Source: Budvicia diplopodorum
Lineage (GTDB): Bacteria; Pseudomonadota; Gammaproteobacteria; Enterobacterales; Enterobacteriaceae
NCBI RefSeq assembly: GCF_009800925.1
Contig: NZ_WOYF01000003.1
Coordinates: 294,288 to 358,287 of the forward strand
Direction of reading: 5' to 3'
DNA: 64,000 bases
Below are positions 39,170-51,700 of the stretch, piece after piece (within the stretch, counting starts at the first letter, position 1; each line of letters starts with the position of its first letter). Position numbers and translations under genes: made by a program. The notes under the pieces are model-generated. The model was not told the origin of the DNA, made no database searches, and was given only the letters and a program-made list of their open reading frames with translations.

Positions 39170-40027
39170 GTGTTGAAGTCACGCATCATTACAGCTCTGA
39201 TTCTTATACCTATTGTTATTGCAGCGTTGTTTATGTTACCCCCGTTACCTTTTGCTATTATGATTATCGCTGTCAGTATGCTGGCTGCGTGGGAGTGGGG
39301 ACAATTTTCCGGTTTGGGGTCTCCCTTCCAACGGGTTATCTTAGCCATTGTCTGTGGTATTGGGCTAGCCGCGTTGTTCTGGCCAACTTATCGCTCTCCT
39401 TTGCCTCTATTGGATCACCCGGTTGTAGGGGGATTCCTATTAGCCTCTCTTGGCTGGTGGGCATTAGCGTTGGTAATGGTGATGCTGTATCCGAAGTCGG
39501 CCCAGCTGTGGAATAAGTCCTATTTTCTTCGACTGCTATTTGGCGTATTAACCATTATTCCATTCTTTTGGGGTATAGTGACGCTGCGCCAGTATGGCTT
39601 TGAACAAAATAGCTATACCGGAGCTTGGTGGCTGCTATACGTGATGTTTTTAGTTTGGGGTGCTGACTCCGGTGCCTATGCTTTTGGAAAAATGTTCGGC
39701 AAACATAAACTAGCGCCGAGAGTTTCGCCGGGAAAAACGTTAGAAGGCTTGGTTGGTGGATTAGCCACATCGGCACTTTTAGCATGGTTGTTCAGCCTAT
39801 ACGCGCCATTAAATATCTCTCTTAACACATTACTTATTTGTTCAGTGATAGCCGTTATGGCTTCAGTGCTGGGCGATTTAACTGAGAGTATGTTTAAACG
39901 GGAAGCCGGTATAAAAGATAGCGGTAATTTGATTCCTGGCCATGGTGGGATCCTTGATAGGATTGATAGTTTAACAGCGGCTGTTCCCGTGTTTGCCTGT
40001 TTAATTCTTTTAGTTTTTAAAGGTTAG
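39170..40027 (+). CDS. cdsA: Phosphatidate cytidylyltransferase
   Basis: Integral inner-membrane enzyme producing CDP-diacylglycerol for phospholipid synthesis. The 285-residue protein has about eight hydrophobic segments and the C-terminal CdsA signature SMFKREAGIKDSGNLIPGHGG (from about 240), with DRIDS following. The start is GTG at 39170 (GTG-TTG-AAG), with a full AGGAGG five bases upstream that overlaps the uppS stop. Confidence 0.97.
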   Translation: MLKSRIITALILIPIVIAALFMLPPLPFAIMIIAVSMLAAWEWGQFSGLGSPFQRVILAIVCGIGLAALFWPTYRSPLPLLDHPVVGGFLLASLGWWALALVMVMLYPKSAQLWNKSYFLRLLFGVLTIIPFFWGIVTLRQYGFEQNSYTGAWWLLYVMFLVWGADSGAYAFGKMFGKHKLAPRVSPGKTLEGLVGGLATSALLAWLFSLYAPLNISLNTLLICSVIAVMASVLGDLTESMFKREAGIKDSGNLIPGHGGILDRIDSLTAAVPVFACLILLVFKG

Positions 40028-40046
40028 TTCGGAACATTTATAGCCT

Positions 40047-41417
40047 ATGAATATATTTGGAACGATAGCAGCGTTTATTGTTACCATCGGTATTTTAGTT
40101 ACCGTACATGAGTTTGGCCATTTTTGGGTTGCCCGCCTCTGCGGTGTAAAAGTTATTCGTTTTTCTATCGGTTTTGGCAAAACGCTGTGGCGGCGTACTG
40201 ATAATAAAGGCACTGAGTATGTCGTCGCTATGATTCCGCTAGGCGGCTATGTAAAAATGCTTGATGAACGCGCCGCGGAAGTAGAGCTTCAATACCGGAA
40301 TCAAGCGTTTAATAATAAAACCGTCGGCCAGCGTGCTGCAATCATTGCTGCCGGGCCTCTAAGCAACTTCATTTTTGCGATATTTGCTTATTGGTTGATT
40401 TTTATTATTGGAATTCCTACCCTTCGTCCGGTGGTTGGTGAAGTTGAGCCTCAGTCTATTGCTGCTCAGGCAGATATTTCAGCGGGAATGGAACTAAAGT
40501 CGATTACCGGTATCGAAACGCCTGATTGGGATTCTGTTCTTTTAGCCATGGTAGGGCAGGTCGGTGAGAAAGATGTAGAAATAACTGTGGGACCTTCTGT
40601 TGGTTCTTCGGTTACTTTAGTTAAGCACTTAAACCTGGCTAACTGGCAGTTTGATGCAGATAATAAAGCGAAGCAGGATCCGATCAAGGCCTTAGGTTTA
40701 TCACCTAAATATCCTCAGATTGAGCCTATACTTGAAGTTGTGCAAAAAGGCTCGGCGGCAGAAAAAGCAGGTTTGCAACCTCAGGACCGGTTAATTAGAA
40801 TTGATGGCAAAGATTATGACCAGTGGCCCAATTTTGTTAGGTTAATAACAAACAGCCCTGGTAAGCCAATAGAATTAATAATAGAGAGAAACGGCGTTAG
40901 CCACTCTTTATTAATGACACCCGATGTAAAGGTGTTGGATGATGGAACACAGCGAGGTTTTGCTGGAATATCTCCAAAGGTAATACCGCTGTCTGACGAG
41001 TATAAAGTTAATCGTCAGTATGGCGTTTTTCAGGCTATTCCTCAGGCAACTGATGAAATATGGCAAGTGACTAAATTAATAGTCAAGACGATAGGTAAGT
41101 TGATAACGGGTGACATTAAGTTAAAAAACCTGAGTGGCCCGATATCAATCGCTGAGGGTGCTGGCGTATCTGCTAGCTATGGGGTAGTTTATTTCCTAAA
41201 GTTTTTAGCGCTTATTAGCGTTAACTTAGGCATAATTAATCTGCTCCCATTACCTGTGTTAGACGGGGGGCATCTTGTGTTCTTAGCGGCAGAAAAAATA
41301 ATAGGTAAACCGGTTTCTGAGAGAGTTCAAGACTACAGTTATCGCGTTGGGGCAATCTTATTGGTAATGTTGATGGGACTTGCACTTTTCAATGATTTCT
41401 CACGCTTTTACGGCTAG
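40047..41417 (+). CDS. rseP: Site-2 zinc metalloprotease RseP
   Basis: Intramembrane protease that cleaves RseA after DegS, releasing sigma E, and removes signal peptides. The 456-residue protein has HEFGH at 21-25 in the first membrane helix and the second zinc motif [12 protein letters not shown] near 393. Two PDZ-type domains lie between them (around 110-200 and 220-305, for example [19 protein letters not shown]). Directly upstream of bamA, linking the envelope stress pathway to outer-membrane assembly. Confidence 0.97.
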   Translation: MNIFGTIAAFIVTIGILVTVHEFGHFWVARLCGVKVIRFSIGFGKTLWRRTDNKGTEYVVAMIPLGGYVKMLDERAAEVELQYRNQAFNNKTVGQRAAIIAAGPLSNFIFAIFAYWLIFIIGIPTLRPVVGEVEPQSIAAQADISAGMELKSITGIETPDWDSVLLAMVGQVGEKDVEITVGPSVGSSVTLVKHLNLANWQFDADNKAKQDPIKALGLSPKYPQIEPILEVVQKGSAAEKAGLQPQDRLIRIDGKDYDQWPNFVRLITNSPGKPIELIIERNGVSHSLLMTPDVKVLDDGTQRGFAGISPKVIPLSDEYKVNRQYGVFQAIPQATDEIWQVTKLIVKTIGKLITGDIKLKNLSGPISIAEGAGVSASYGVVYFLKFLALISVNLGIINLLPLPVLDGGHLVFLAAEKIIGKPVSERVQDYSYRVGAILLVMLMGLALFNDFSRFYG

Positions 41418-41447
41418 AGAACAGGTTAGGAAGAACAGATTACAACG

Positions 41448-43856
41448 ATGGCGATGAAAAAGTTGTTTCTAGCGTCGCTGCTGTTTGGCAGCGCCACCGT
41501 ATACGGTGCCGATGGATTTGTCGTAAAAGACATCCAATTCGAAGGATTACAGCGCGTTGCCACAGGGGCTGCATTACTCAATATGCCTGTCCGTGTTGGT
41601 GATACTATTGACGATGGCGACATTGGCAATACTATCCGTGCCTTATTCGCTTCTGGAAACTTTGAAGATGTAAGGGTTATGCGTGATGGAAGTACCCTTA
41701 TCGTTCAAGTTAAAGAGCGTCCAACTATAGCAAGCGTGACCTTTTCCGGTAATAAAGCGGTTAAGGACGATATGCTAAAACAGAACCTTGAGTCTTCTGG
41801 CGTTCGGGTTGGTGAAGCGCTAGACAGAACAACTCTGAGTTCAATGGAAAAAGGCTTAGAAGATTTTTACTACAGCGTGGGTAAGTATAGCGCTTCGGTA
41901 AAAGCCGTTGTAACTCCACTCCCGCGTAATCGCGTTGACCTAAAATTAGTTTTTGCTGAGGGTGTATCTGCCAGCATTCAACAAATTAATATCGTCGGCA
42001 ACAATGCGTTTTCTACCGAAGAGTTAGTTAGCCGCTTCCAGCTGCGAGATGAAGTTCCGTGGTGGAATCTGGTCGGCGACCGTCAATATCAAAAACAAAA
42101 ATTATCTGGAGATCTCGAAGCTCTGCGTAGTTTCTATTTGGATCGCGGCTATGCCCGGTTCAATATTGATTCGACTAACGTGAGCTTGACGCCGGATAAG
42201 AAAAGCATCTATATCACTATCAATCTAACGGAAGGTAAGCAGTACAAGCTTTCTGGCGTTGAGGTCAAAGGTAATTTAGCTGGCCGTGCAGCCGAGATTG
42301 AAGAACTGGCGAAAGTGACTCCAGGTGAATTGTATAACGGTAGTAAAGTAACCGGTATTGAAGACAGCATTAAAAAGCTGTTAGGCCGCTATGGTTATGC
42401 CTACCCGCGTGTTGCAACTCAGCCTGAAATTAACGATCAAGATCAGACCGTTAAACTGCATATCAACGTTGACTCTGGTAACCGTTTCTACGTTCGTCGC
42501 ATCCGTTTTGAAGGTAACGATGTCAGTAAAGACTCCGTGCTTCGTCGTGAGATGCGTCAGATGGAAGGCGCATGGCTGGGTAACGATTTAGTTGAGAAAG
42601 GTAAAGAACGGCTGAACCGCTTAGGCTATTTTGAAACCGTAGACGTTTCAACTGAACGCATCCCGGGCATGCCCGATCAGGTTGATGTAGTCTATAAAGT
42701 TAAAGAGCGTAATACAGGTACCTTTAACTTTGGCGTCGGCTACGGTACTGAAAGTGGGGTGAGCTTCCAAGTTGGCCTGCAACAGGAAAACTGGATGGGT
42801 ACCGGTAAGAGTGTCGGTATCAGCGGTACCAAGAATGACTATCGTACCTATGTTGAACTATCGATAACTGAACCATATTTCACCGTTGACGGCGTAAGCT
42901 TAAGCGGCCGAATTTTCTATGATAAGTTCAGCGCGGACGATGCCGATTTATCTGACTATAGTAAGAGCAGCTACGGTGTAGGCACTACGCTGGGCTTCCC
43001 GATCAATGAGAATAACTCGCTGCGGTTTGGTCTGGATTTTGTTCAGAACGATCTGACGGAGATGCAACCTCAGGTTGCGATGTATCGTTACCTTGAGTCA
43101 GTGGGTGAAAAGCCTAGCTTAAATAGCGATGCTGACTATACTGCAACAGATTTCTTTGCAACCGCTGGTTGGAGCTATAACAGTCTTAACCGAGGATACT
43201 TCCCGACATCAGGTACCCGTGCGGGCCTGAACGGTAAAGTGACTGTTCCTGGTTCAGATAACGAATACTACAAAATTACTTTTGATAGTGCGAGTTACTA
43301 CCCAATTAATACTAATGAAACTTGGGTTCTGTTAGGGCGTGTACGTGCAGGTTATGGTGATGGTCTGGGCGGTAAAGAGATGCCGTTCTACGATAACTTC
43401 TACGCGGGTGGTTCTGGTACGGTTCGTGGTTTCCAGTCTAACAATATTGGACCTAAAGCCGTATACATCAGAGGTTGTTCAACGCCTAACACTGTCGCAG
43501 GTTGCTATCTTGAAAAAGACAGCGATGCCGTTGGTGGTAATGCTATGGGTGTTGCGAGTGCAGAGCTGATTATTCCTACGCCGTTTGTTGGTGATAAGTA
43601 TGCCAACTCATTGCGTACATCAGTATTCTTTGATGCAGGTACAGTTTGGGATACTAACTGGACAGATACCGCTGCGACTAAGGCTGCAGGTATTCCCGAT
43701 TACAGCGATCCAAGCAATATTAGAACATCAGCCGGTGTGGCAGTTCAGTGGATGTCTCCACTAGGCCCATTGGTCTTCTCTTACGCTAACCCGTTAGATA
43801 AGTATGATGGTGATAAGTCAGAACAGTTCCAGTTTAACATTGGTACAACCTGGTAA
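41448..43856 (+). CDS. bamA: Outer-membrane protein assembly factor BamA
   Basis: Central Omp85 protein of the BAM complex. The 802-residue precursor has a signal peptide (about residues 1-20), five POTRA domains (about 22-420) and a C-terminal 16-strand barrel. The lid loop 6 motif VRGFQSN is present and the protein ends in the aromatic W of a beta signal. A short loop insertion with three cysteines ([12 protein letters not shown]) follows the VRGF segment, where E. coli has a longer extracellular loop; two of these may form a disulfide. 66 bp before skp. Confidence 0.98.
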   Translation: MAMKKLFLASLLFGSATVYGADGFVVKDIQFEGLQRVATGAALLNMPVRVGDTIDDGDIGNTIRALFASGNFEDVRVMRDGSTLIVQVKERPTIASVTFSGNKAVKDDMLKQNLESSGVRVGEALDRTTLSSMEKGLEDFYYSVGKYSASVKAVVTPLPRNRVDLKLVFAEGVSASIQQINIVGNNAFSTEELVSRFQLRDEVPWWNLVGDRQYQKQKLSGDLEALRSFYLDRGYARFNIDSTNVSLTPDKKSIYITINLTEGKQYKLSGVEVKGNLAGRAAEIEELAKVTPGELYNGSKVTGIEDSIKKLLGRYGYAYPRVATQPEINDQDQTVKLHINVDSGNRFYVRRIRFEGNDVSKDSVLRREMRQMEGAWLGNDLVEKGKERLNRLGYFETVDVSTERIPGMPDQVDVVYKVKERNTGTFNFGVGYGTESGVSFQVGLQQENWMGTGKSVGISGTKNDYRTYVELSITEPYFTVDGVSLSGRIFYDKFSADDADLSDYSKSSYGVGTTLGFPINENNSLRFGLDFVQNDLTEMQPQVAMYRYLESVGEKPSLNSDADYTATDFFATAGWSYNSLNRGYFPTSGTRAGLNGKVTVPGSDNEYYKITFDSASYYPINTNETWVLLGRVRAGYGDGLGGKEMPFYDNFYAGGSGTVRGFQSNNIGPKAVYIRGCSTPNTVAGCYLEKDSDAVGGNAMGVASAELIIPTPFVGDKYANSLRTSVFFDAGTVWDTNWTDTAATKAAGIPDYSDPSNIRTSAGVAVQWMSPLGPLVFSYANPLDKYDGDKSEQFQFNIGTTW

Positions 43857-43922
43857 CTGTTGTGAATTAGTAGTGAAAAACAGTGAGTTTTACTCAATAG
43901 CAATTATAGTAAGGAGTTCAAA

Positions 43923-44408
43923 TTGAAAAAGTGGTTATGTGCTGCAGGTTTAGGTTTAGCTATGGTTGCTTCAGCGGGCGTTCAGGCAGCTGATAAAGTT
44001 GCCGTTGTTGACGTGATGAGTATTTTGCAAAAAATGCCAGAGCGTGAAGTTATCGCTAAGCAACTGGACACCGAGTTTAAAGCTCGTGCTACAGCTCTAC
44101 AGAGTGAAGAAAAAGCAGCGCAAGATAAAGTGAAGAAACTGCAAACCAGCGGTGCTTCAATGAAAGCTGCGGATCGCTCAAAACTAGAGGGCGAAATTAA
44201 AGCCTTCCAGGAAAAAGCGAATGCCTTCACTCAAGACAGCCGTCGTCGTGAAGCAGAAGAGATGAACAAGTTAGTTGCTAAAGTACAAGCAGCGGTGAAA
44301 ACTGTAGCTGATAAAGAAGGCTATTCAGTCGTGATTAAAGCTGATGCGGCGTTCTATGCAGCAGCTGAAACCAATATCACTGATAAAGTACTGGCTCAGG
44401 TTAAATAA
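43923..44408 (+). CDS. skp: Periplasmic chaperone Skp (OmpH)
   Basis: Trimeric periplasmic chaperone for unfolded outer-membrane proteins on their way to BamA. The 161-residue precursor has a signal peptide (MKKWLCAAGLGLAMVASAGVQA, first 22 residues) and a long lysine- and alanine-rich helical arm region, typical of Skp tentacles. The start is the rare codon TTG at 43923, with AAGGAG six bases upstream. Lies between bamA and lpxD. Confidence 0.96.
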   Translation: MKKWLCAAGLGLAMVASAGVQAADKVAVVDVMSILQKMPEREVIAKQLDTEFKARATALQSEEKAAQDKVKKLQTSGASMKAADRSKLEGEIKAFQEKANAFTQDSRRREAEEMNKLVAKVQAAVKTVADKEGYSVVIKADAAFYAAAETNITDKVLAQVK

Positions 44409-44411
44409 GTC

Positions 44412-45437
44412 ATGCACTCCATTCGTTTAGCTGATTTGGCAGAACATTTGGGTGCGGAAGTACACGGTGATGGCAATATTGCCATCACCGGTATTGCTTC
44501 TATGAGTACTGCAATAGAAGGGCAAATTACTTTCTTGTCCAACAGCCTTTATCAGGAGCAGCTTTTAGCCTGTAAAGCGAGTGCAGTCGTGTTAACAGAG
44601 GAAAATCTTCCATTCTGTCAGCATCTACCTACCTTAGTAGTTAAAGACCCTTATATTAGCTATGCACGTATGGCTCAGCTTCTGGATTCAACTCCATCGC
44701 CGGCGGAAAATATTGCTTCAACAGCGGTGATTGCGGCTAATGCTCAATTGGGAAAAAACGTCTCAATTGGTTCCAATGCGGTAATCGAGACCGGTGTTAA
44801 ATTGGGTGATAACGTTGTTATTGGTGCCGGGTGCTTTGTTGGTAAAGATGCTTGTATCGGCGCTGGTACCCGTTTGTGGGCTAACGTAACTATTTATCAT
44901 CGAGTTGTTATTGGCGCTCAATGCCTTATTCAGTCCGGCAGCGTTATCGGTGCCGACGGTTTTGGCTATGCTAATGAGCGTGGAAACTGGATTAAAATCC
45001 CTCAACTGGGAACGGTAATAATTGGCGATAAAGTTGAAATCGGTGCCTGTACTACCATAGATCGTGGTGCACTTGATGATACGATTATCGGCAATGGTGT
45101 GATCATTGATAACCAATGCCAGATTGCGCATAACGTGACAATTGGCGACAATACGGCAATAGCTGGTGGTGTTGTTATGGCCGGTAGCCTGAAAGTCGGC
45201 AAGTATTGCCAGATTGGCGGTGCAAGCGTTATTAATGGTCATATGGAAATTTGCGATAAAGCCGTTATAACTGGAATGGGAATGGTGATGAGACCGATCA
45301 CTGAACCTGGAGTTTATTCTTCCGGTATTCCTCTTCAGCCAAATAAAGACTGGCGCAAAACGGCTGCTCTTGTGTTGAATATTAACGACATGAGCAAACG
45401 ACTCAAAGCCGTCGAACGGAAAGTTGATGGGAAGTAG
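44412..45437 (+). CDS. lpxD: UDP-3-O-(3-hydroxymyristoyl)glucosamine N-acyltransferase
   Basis: Adds the second acyl chain in lipid A synthesis. The 341-residue protein has an N-terminal uridine-binding domain (residues 1-100), a left-handed beta-helix of hexapeptide repeats (about 105-290) and a C-terminal helix. The catalytic His lies in [11 protein letters not shown]. Length equals E. coli LpxD. Starts 3 bases after skp; the gap to fabZ is 142 bp with no obvious gene. Confidence 0.97.
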   Translation: MHSIRLADLAEHLGAEVHGDGNIAITGIASMSTAIEGQITFLSNSLYQEQLLACKASAVVLTEENLPFCQHLPTLVVKDPYISYARMAQLLDSTPSPAENIASTAVIAANAQLGKNVSIGSNAVIETGVKLGDNVVIGAGCFVGKDACIGAGTRLWANVTIYHRVVIGAQCLIQSGSVIGADGFGYANERGNWIKIPQLGTVIIGDKVEIGACTTIDRGALDDTIIGNGVIIDNQCQIAHNVTIGDNTAIAGGVVMAGSLKVGKYCQIGGASVINGHMEICDKAVITGMGMVMRPITEPGVYSSGIPLQPNKDWRKTAALVLNINDMSKRLKAVERKVDGK

Positions 45438-45579
45438 CTTGACATAATTGTATAACAAATAGTCATTAACCCATTGAGTTTTGCTATTTTATTCGCGGCC
45501 TGCTTTCATAGTCTGTAGAGATTTGGAGCAGGCCGCGTTGTTGCTTCATCAGTTTAGTTTAGAAGACAGGAAGAGTATT

Positions 45580-46035
45580 TTGACTACTGACAATCGTACT
45601 CTGGATATTGAAGAGATACTGAGTTTATTACCTCATCGTTATCCATTTTTGCTCGTGGATCGGGTTTTGGATTTTGATAAAGGGAAATTTTTACGGGCGG
45701 TTAAGAACGTTTCGTTTAATGAACCTTTCTTTCAGGGGCATTTCCCAGGTAAGCCTATTTTCCCTGGCGTATTAATTCTAGAAGCCATGGCGCAAGCCAC
45801 GGGAATTCTGGCGTTTAAAAGCCTCGGTCAGTTAGAGCCGGGCGAGCTTTATTATTTTGCGGCTGTAGATAATGCCCGCTTTAAACGACCTGTGTTGCCC
45901 GGGGATCAGCTGATTCTTGAGGTCGAATTTATCAAAGAGCGTCGTGGTGTTGCCCGTTTCCGTGGTGTTGCCAAAGTTGACGGCGAGATTGCGTGTGAAG
46001 CCGACATGATGTGTGCTCGACGCCGGGAGTCTTAA
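45580..46035 (+). CDS. fabZ: 3-hydroxyacyl-[ACP] dehydratase FabZ
   Basis: Hot-dog-fold dehydratase of fatty-acid elongation. The start is the TTG at 45580, giving a 151-residue product equal to E. coli FabZ, which I recall also using TTG. A GACAGGAAGAG sequence precedes it. Catalytic His 54 lies in FQGHFPGKP and Glu 68 in [10 protein letters not shown]. The frame is open 33 codons upstream but without similarity. Stop lies 4 bases before the lpxA GTG. Confidence 0.96.
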   Translation: MTTDNRTLDIEEILSLLPHRYPFLLVDRVLDFDKGKFLRAVKNVSFNEPFFQGHFPGKPIFPGVLILEAMAQATGILAFKSLGQLEPGELYYFAAVDNARFKRPVLPGDQLILEVEFIKERRGVARFRGVAKVDGEIACEADMMCARRRES

Positions 46036-46039
46036 TATT

Positions 46040-46828
46040 GTGATAGATAACACCGCCGTTATTCACCCTACAGCAATTGTTGAAGAGGGTGCAATCATTG
46101 GAGCCAATGTGCATATTGGCCCATTTTGCTGGATTGGTTCTCAAGTTGAGATCGGTTCAGGCTCAGTGCTTAAGTCTCATATTGTCGTAAACGGCATGAC
46201 TAAGATTGGCTCTGATAATCAAATCTATCAGTTTGCCTCTATCGGCGAAGTGAATCAGGATTTGAAATATGCCGGAGAACCGACCCGCGTTGAGATTGGC
46301 GACCGTAATCGCATTCGCGAAAGCGTCACAATCCATCGTGGTACAGTACAAGGCGGTGGCTTAACAAAAATTGGTAATGATAACCTGCTGATGGTCAATG
46401 CACATATTGCCCACGACTGTCAGATTGGTAACCGTTGTATTCTGGCAAATAACGCGACCTTAGCCGGGCACGTTGAGATTGATGATTTTGTTATCATTGG
46501 CGGCATGACCGCCGTTCATCAGTTTTGCATCATTAGTGCGCATGTGATGGTTGGTGGCTGTTCCGGTGTAGCACAGGATGTGCCTCCGTATGTTATCGCG
46601 CAGGGTAATCACGCAACGCCGTTTGGAATTAACATTGAAGGGCTGAAGCGTCGTGGTTTCGAGAAAGATGCCCTGCACGCTATTCGTAACGCTTATAAAT
46701 TGCTTTATCGTAGCGGTAAAACGCTGGAAGAAGCTAAGCCAGAAATTGAAGCTCTGGCGAAAGAGCAGCCGGCCGTTCAGCCGTTCGTTGATTTCTTCAA
46801 TCGCTCCACGCGTGGCATTATTCGTTAA
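46040..46828 (+). CDS. lpxA: UDP-N-acetylglucosamine acyltransferase LpxA
   Basis: First enzyme of lipid A synthesis. The 262-residue protein equals the E. coli length, starts with GTG at 46040 and has GGGAG 11 bases upstream. Left-handed beta-helix hexapeptide repeats span about residues 1-190, with catalytic His 125 in [12 protein letters not shown] and the [13 protein letters not shown] and [19 protein letters not shown] segments. A small helical C-terminal domain follows. Linked to fabZ and lpxB. Confidence 0.97.
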   Translation: MIDNTAVIHPTAIVEEGAIIGANVHIGPFCWIGSQVEIGSGSVLKSHIVVNGMTKIGSDNQIYQFASIGEVNQDLKYAGEPTRVEIGDRNRIRESVTIHRGTVQGGGLTKIGNDNLLMVNAHIAHDCQIGNRCILANNATLAGHVEIDDFVIIGGMTAVHQFCIISAHVMVGGCSGVAQDVPPYVIAQGNHATPFGINIEGLKRRGFEKDALHAIRNAYKLLYRSGKTLEEAKPEIEALAKEQPAVQPFVDFFNRSTRGIIR

Positions 46829-46831
46829 GCC

Positions 46832-47998
46832 ATGCAACAGCGTCCCCTGACGATTGGTCTCGTTGCCGGAGAAACCTCCGGTGATATTCTTGGTGCCGGA
46901 TTGATCCGCGCCCTCAAGGCTCAATTTCCTGATGCCCGCTTTGTCGGCGTTGCTGGTCCATTAATGCAGGCCGAAGGCTGTGAAGCCTGGTTTGAAATGG
47001 AAGAGCTGGCCGTGATGGGCGTGGTTGAAGTTCTTGGGCGGCTTCCTCGATTATTAAAAGTTCGTCGTGAACTTACCCGCCGCTTTAGTGAATTGAAACC
47101 AGACGTTTTTGTCGGCATTGACGCCCCTGACTTTAACATTACTCTTGAAGGTAGGCTGAAGGCTCACGGCATCAAAACTATTCACTATGTTAGCCCGTCC
47201 GTTTGGGCCTGGCGTCAAAATCGGGTATTCAAAATCGGTCGTTCGACCGATCTGGTACTTGCTTTTCTGCCTTTTGAGAAAGCATTCTACGACCGCTTTG
47301 GCGTGAATTGCCGCTTTATTGGTCATACGATGGCCGACTCGATGCCGTTAGTACCTGACCGCTCAGCCGCAAGGCGGGCGTTAGGTATTGCTGAAAATGT
47401 CCATTGTCTGGCTTTATTGCCAGGAAGCCGTCACTCCGAAGTTGAAATGCTGAGCGCAGACTTTCTAAAGACCGCGACGTTGCTGCGCCAGACTTATCCT
47501 GAACTTGAAATTTTGGTTCCGTTAGTTAACGCGAAGCGGCGTGAACAGTTCGAACGTATTAAAGCCGAAGTAGCGCCAGATTTGCACGTTCATCTGCTGG
47601 ACGGTCAGGCGCGAAACGCCATGATTGCCAGCGATGCTGCCTTACTGGCATCCGGCACGGCGGCGCTTGAGTGCATGTTAGCAAAATGTCCTATGGTAGT
47701 TGGTTACCGAATGAAGCCTTTTACCTTCTGGCTGGCTAAGCGCTTAATTAAAACCCCATATGTCTCATTACCTAACCTGTTAGCTGGGCGTGAATTAGTC
47801 ACCGAACTGCTTCAGGACGATTGCTTGCCTGACAATCTGGCAAACGCTTTAAAACCTTTATTGAATAATGAAAACGACCATACAAAGGAACTAAAGCAGA
47901 CGTTCAATGAATTGCACCAAAGCATTCGTTGTGACGCAGATAAACAGGCAGCACAGGCGGTTCTTGAACTAGCCGGATATGCGTTCCAACCCCAATAA
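46832..47998 (+). CDS. lpxB: Lipid-A-disaccharide synthase LpxB
   Basis: GT19-family peripheral membrane glycosyltransferase joining lipid X and UDP-2,3-diacylglucosamine. The 388-residue protein begins with [19 protein letters not shown] and includes the conserved [20 protein letters not shown] and GTAALE stretches. Starts 3 bases after the lpxA stop, within the skp-dnaE cluster. Confidence 0.97.
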   Translation: MQQRPLTIGLVAGETSGDILGAGLIRALKAQFPDARFVGVAGPLMQAEGCEAWFEMEELAVMGVVEVLGRLPRLLKVRRELTRRFSELKPDVFVGIDAPDFNITLEGRLKAHGIKTIHYVSPSVWAWRQNRVFKIGRSTDLVLAFLPFEKAFYDRFGVNCRFIGHTMADSMPLVPDRSAARRALGIAENVHCLALLPGSRHSEVEMLSADFLKTATLLRQTYPELEILVPLVNAKRREQFERIKAEVAPDLHVHLLDGQARNAMIASDAALLASGTAALECMLAKCPMVVGYRMKPFTFWLAKRLIKTPYVSLPNLLAGRELVTELLQDDCLPDNLANALKPLLNNENDHTKELKQTFNELHQSIRCDADKQAAQAVLELAGYAFQPQ

Positions 47999-48021
47999 AT
48001 AATCCTAACGGGTATCATGTG

Positions 48022-48630
48022 ATGAAAAGTACCGAGATGGAACCTTTTGTATACCCTGTTGCAAACCTTATTGCAGGCGTTGATGAAGTGGGCAGAGGCC
48101 CGTTAGTTGGCGCAGTGGTGACCGCCGCTGTGATTTTAGATCCGGCAAACCCCATTATTGGTCTGGCTGACTCAAAAAAGCTAAGTGAAAAGAAGCGCCT
48201 CGCGCTGTTTGATGAAATAAAAGAAAAAGCGCTTTGCTGGAGTCTGGGCCGGGCTGAGCCAGAAGAAATCGATCGGCTCAATATTTTGCATGCCACTATG
48301 TTAGCCATGCAGAGGGCGGTTAATGGGCTGAGTATCCAGCCTGATTTTGTTTTAATTGATGGTAACCGTTGCCCGACATTACCAATGAAGTCATTGGCCG
48401 TGGTAAAAGGGGACGATCGGGTTGCTGAAATCAGTGCTGCATCCATTCTGGCTAAGGTTTCCCGAGATCGTGAAATGGCCGAACTGGATTTGCTGTTTCC
48501 TCAGTATGGCTTTGCCCAACATAAAGGTTATCCTACGGCTTTTCATTTAGCGAAATTAGCCGAGTTCGGGGTAATTGAACATTACCGTAAAAGTTTTGCT
48601 CCGGTCCGGCGCGAGCTGGGATTAGAATAA
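48022..48630 (+). CDS. rnhB: Ribonuclease HII
   Basis: Cleaves RNA in RNA-DNA hybrids and initiates ribonucleotide excision repair. Active-site motif [13 protein letters not shown] holds two acidic residues; the others are in LIDGNRCP and [10 protein letters not shown]. The product of about 202 residues is used from the ATG at 48022; alternatives are a GTG one codon earlier and an ATG at 48034+3, which would match E. coli (MIEFVYP) more closely. Lies between lpxB and dnaE. Confidence 0.95.
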   Translation: MKSTEMEPFVYPVANLIAGVDEVGRGPLVGAVVTAAVILDPANPIIGLADSKKLSEKKRLALFDEIKEKALCWSLGRAEPEEIDRLNILHATMLAMQRAVNGLSIQPDFVLIDGNRCPTLPMKSLAVVKGDDRVAEISAASILAKVSRDREMAELDLLFPQYGFAQHKGYPTAFHLAKLAEFGVIEHYRKSFAPVRRELGLE

Positions 48631-48702
48631 CGATTGCCGAAAGTTTATTGTCCGGCGTTTATTTGAATCACAACCTTAACAATCTGATTGCTGGTATTTT
48701 AT

Positions 48703-51700
48703 ATGGCTGAACCTCGTTTTATTCATCTGCGTACCCACAGTGACTATTCCATGATTGATGGGCTGGCCAAAACGGGTGCGTTGGTGAAAAAAGTGGCTGC
48801 ACTCGGTATGCCGGCCATGGCGATCTGTGATTTTACCAATCTTTGCGGGCTGGTGAAATTTTACGGTTCTGCGCACGGCGTTGGCGTTAAGCCAATCATC
48901 GGCGCCGATTTTCGCATGCAGAGCGAAACCATGGGGGATGAGCTAACCGAAATAACCGTACTGGCGGCAAATAATGAAGGTTACCAAAATCTGACTTTGC
49001 TTATTTCCCGCGCCTATCAGCGGGGATATGTACAGGGCGGCCCGGTTATTGACCGTGAATGGTTGGTTGAGCATAAGAACGGCATTATTCTGCTTTCAGG
49101 CGGCCGGTTCGGCGACTTAGGTCAATCACTGATGCGCGGTAATCAGCCCCTCGTTGATGAGTGCCTGCAGTTTTATCGCGAGCATTTTACCGATAATTAT
49201 TATCTGGAGTTGGTTCGAACCGGGCGAGACGAGGAAGAGATTTACCTTCATGCCGCCGTAGAGTTTGCCACTCGTGAACACCTGCCCGTAGTCGCAACTA
49301 ACGACGTCAAATTCATCAGTCAGTCAGACTTTGATGCCCATGAAATTCGGGTGGCGATCCATGACGGTTTTACGCTAGACGACCCTAAACGACCGAAGAA
49401 ATATAGCGCTCAGCAATATCTGCGCAGCGAACAAGAAATGTGCGAGTTATTTGCGGACATTCCTGAAGCGCTAATCAATAGCGTAGAGATTGCTAAACGC
49501 TGTAACGTCACCATACGTTTGGGTGAATACTTCCTGCCGCAATTTCCTACCGGTGATATGACCACTGAGGACTTTCTGGTTGCCCGTTCCAAAGAGGGCT
49601 TAGAAAGACGGCTTGAGTTTTTATTTCCCGATGCGGATGAGCGAGTCAATAAACGCCCGGAATATGATGAACGTCTGGATATCGAACTTGGCGTAATTAA
49701 CCAAATGGGATTTCCGGGCTACTTCTTGATCGTTATGGAATTTATCCAGTGGTCGAAGGATAATGATGTGCCTGTGGGGCCGGGGCGAGGCTCTGGTGCG
49801 GGTTCATTGGTTGCTTACGCGCTGGGAATTACCGATCTTGACCCGCTAGAATTTGACCTGCTGTTTGAACGTTTCTTAAACCCAGAACGTGTCTCTATGC
49901 CCGACTTTGACGTTGACTTTTGCATGGAGAAACGCGATCGGGTAATTGAACACGTTTCTGACATGTACGGGCGAGATGCGGTATCTCAGATTATTACTTT
50001 CGGTACCATGGCTGCAAAAGCGGTAATCCGCGATGTGGGTCGAGTACTTGGCCATCCTTACGGATTCGTCGATCGGATATCCAAGCTGATTCCAATGGAT
50101 CCGGGGATGACGCTAGATAAAGCGTTTGCCGCTGAGCCTCAGCTTCCTGAGCTATACGAAGCCGACGAGGAAGTTAAAGCGCTGATCGACATGGCTCGCC
50201 AGCTGGAAGGCGTAACTCGGAATGCGGGTAAACATGCCGGTGGCGTGGTTATCTCGCCGACTAAAATCACCGATTTTGCACCGCTATATTGCGACCCTGA
50301 GGGGCAATTCCCGGTTACTCAGTTTGATAAGAATGACGTTGAATATGCCGGTTTGGTGAAGTTTGACTTTCTCGGTCTGCGGACATTAACCATCATTGAC
50401 TGGGCATTGGGCATGATCAATGCTCGTCGCGCTAAAACCGGGCTTGAGCCGATCAATATTGCGGCGATTCCGCTGGAAGATAAAAAAAGCTTCGATATGC
50501 TTCAGCGCTCAGAGACGACTGCGGTATTCCAGCTTGAATCCCGCGGTATGAAAGATCTGATAAAACGTCTGAAGCCTGACTGTTTTGAAGATATGATCGC
50601 TCTGGTTGCGCTATTTCGCCCGGGGCCTTTGCAATCGGGCATGGTAGATAACTTTATCGACCGTAAGCACGGGCGAGAAGAGCTATCTTATCCTGATATT
50701 CAATGGCAGCATGAAACCCTGAAGCCGGTGCTTGAACCTACCTACGGTATTATTTTATACCAAGAACAGGTTATGCAGATTGCTCAGGTTTTGGCTGGCT
50801 ATACGCTGGGCGGTGCAGATATGCTGCGCCGGGCAATGGGTAAGAAACAGCCCGAAGAGATGGCCAAGCAGCGTTCTGTATTTAAAGAAGGTGCAGAGCG
50901 GATGGGAATCGACGGCGAACTGTCGATGAAGATCTTCGATCTGGTGGAAAAATTTGCCGGTTACGGTTTTAACAAATCTCACTCTGCGGCTTATGCTTTA
51001 GTTTCATACCAAACTCTGTGGCTCAAAGCGCACTATCCGGCTGAATTTATGGCGGCGGTTATGACTGCCGATATGGATAACACCGAGAAGGTGGTTGGCC
51101 TGGTCGACGAGTGCCTGCGTATGGGACTAAAAGTCTTGCCGCCGGATATCAATAGCGGGCTTTATCATTTTCACGTAAACGATGATGGTGAAATCGTTTA
51201 CGGTATTGGTGCAATTAAAGGGGTTGGTGAAGGCCCAATAGAAGCTATAATTGAAGCGCGTAATCAGGGTGGGTATTTTAAAGAGCTGTTTGAGCTATGC
51301 TCCCGCTCAGATACCAAACGTTTAAATAAACGCGTGCTCGAAAAGCTGATTATGGCCGGTGCGTTCGACCGGCTGGGCCCACATAGGGCCGCATTGATGA
51401 GCTCTTTGGCTGAAGCAATGAAAGCCGCCGATCAGCATGCGAAGGCAGAAGCGCTGGGTCAGGCAGACATGTTTGGCGTATTGGCAGAAGAACCTGAGCA
51501 TGTTGAGAAAGCCTATGCTAATGTAGCGCCGTGGCCGGAGCAGGTTATTTTAGACGGTGAGCGTGAAACGCTGGGTCTGTATCTTACCGGCCATCCGATT
51601 ACCCAATATTTGAAAGAGCTGGAACGCTATACCGGTGGTCTGCGTCTTAAAGACATGCATCCGACAGAGCGTGGGAAAACCATTATTGGCGTAGGCTTAG

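Noticed and set aside
44763..45458. 231-codon frame antisense to lpxD
   Set aside because: The low-complexity hexapeptide repeats of lpxD keep the opposite frame open by chance.
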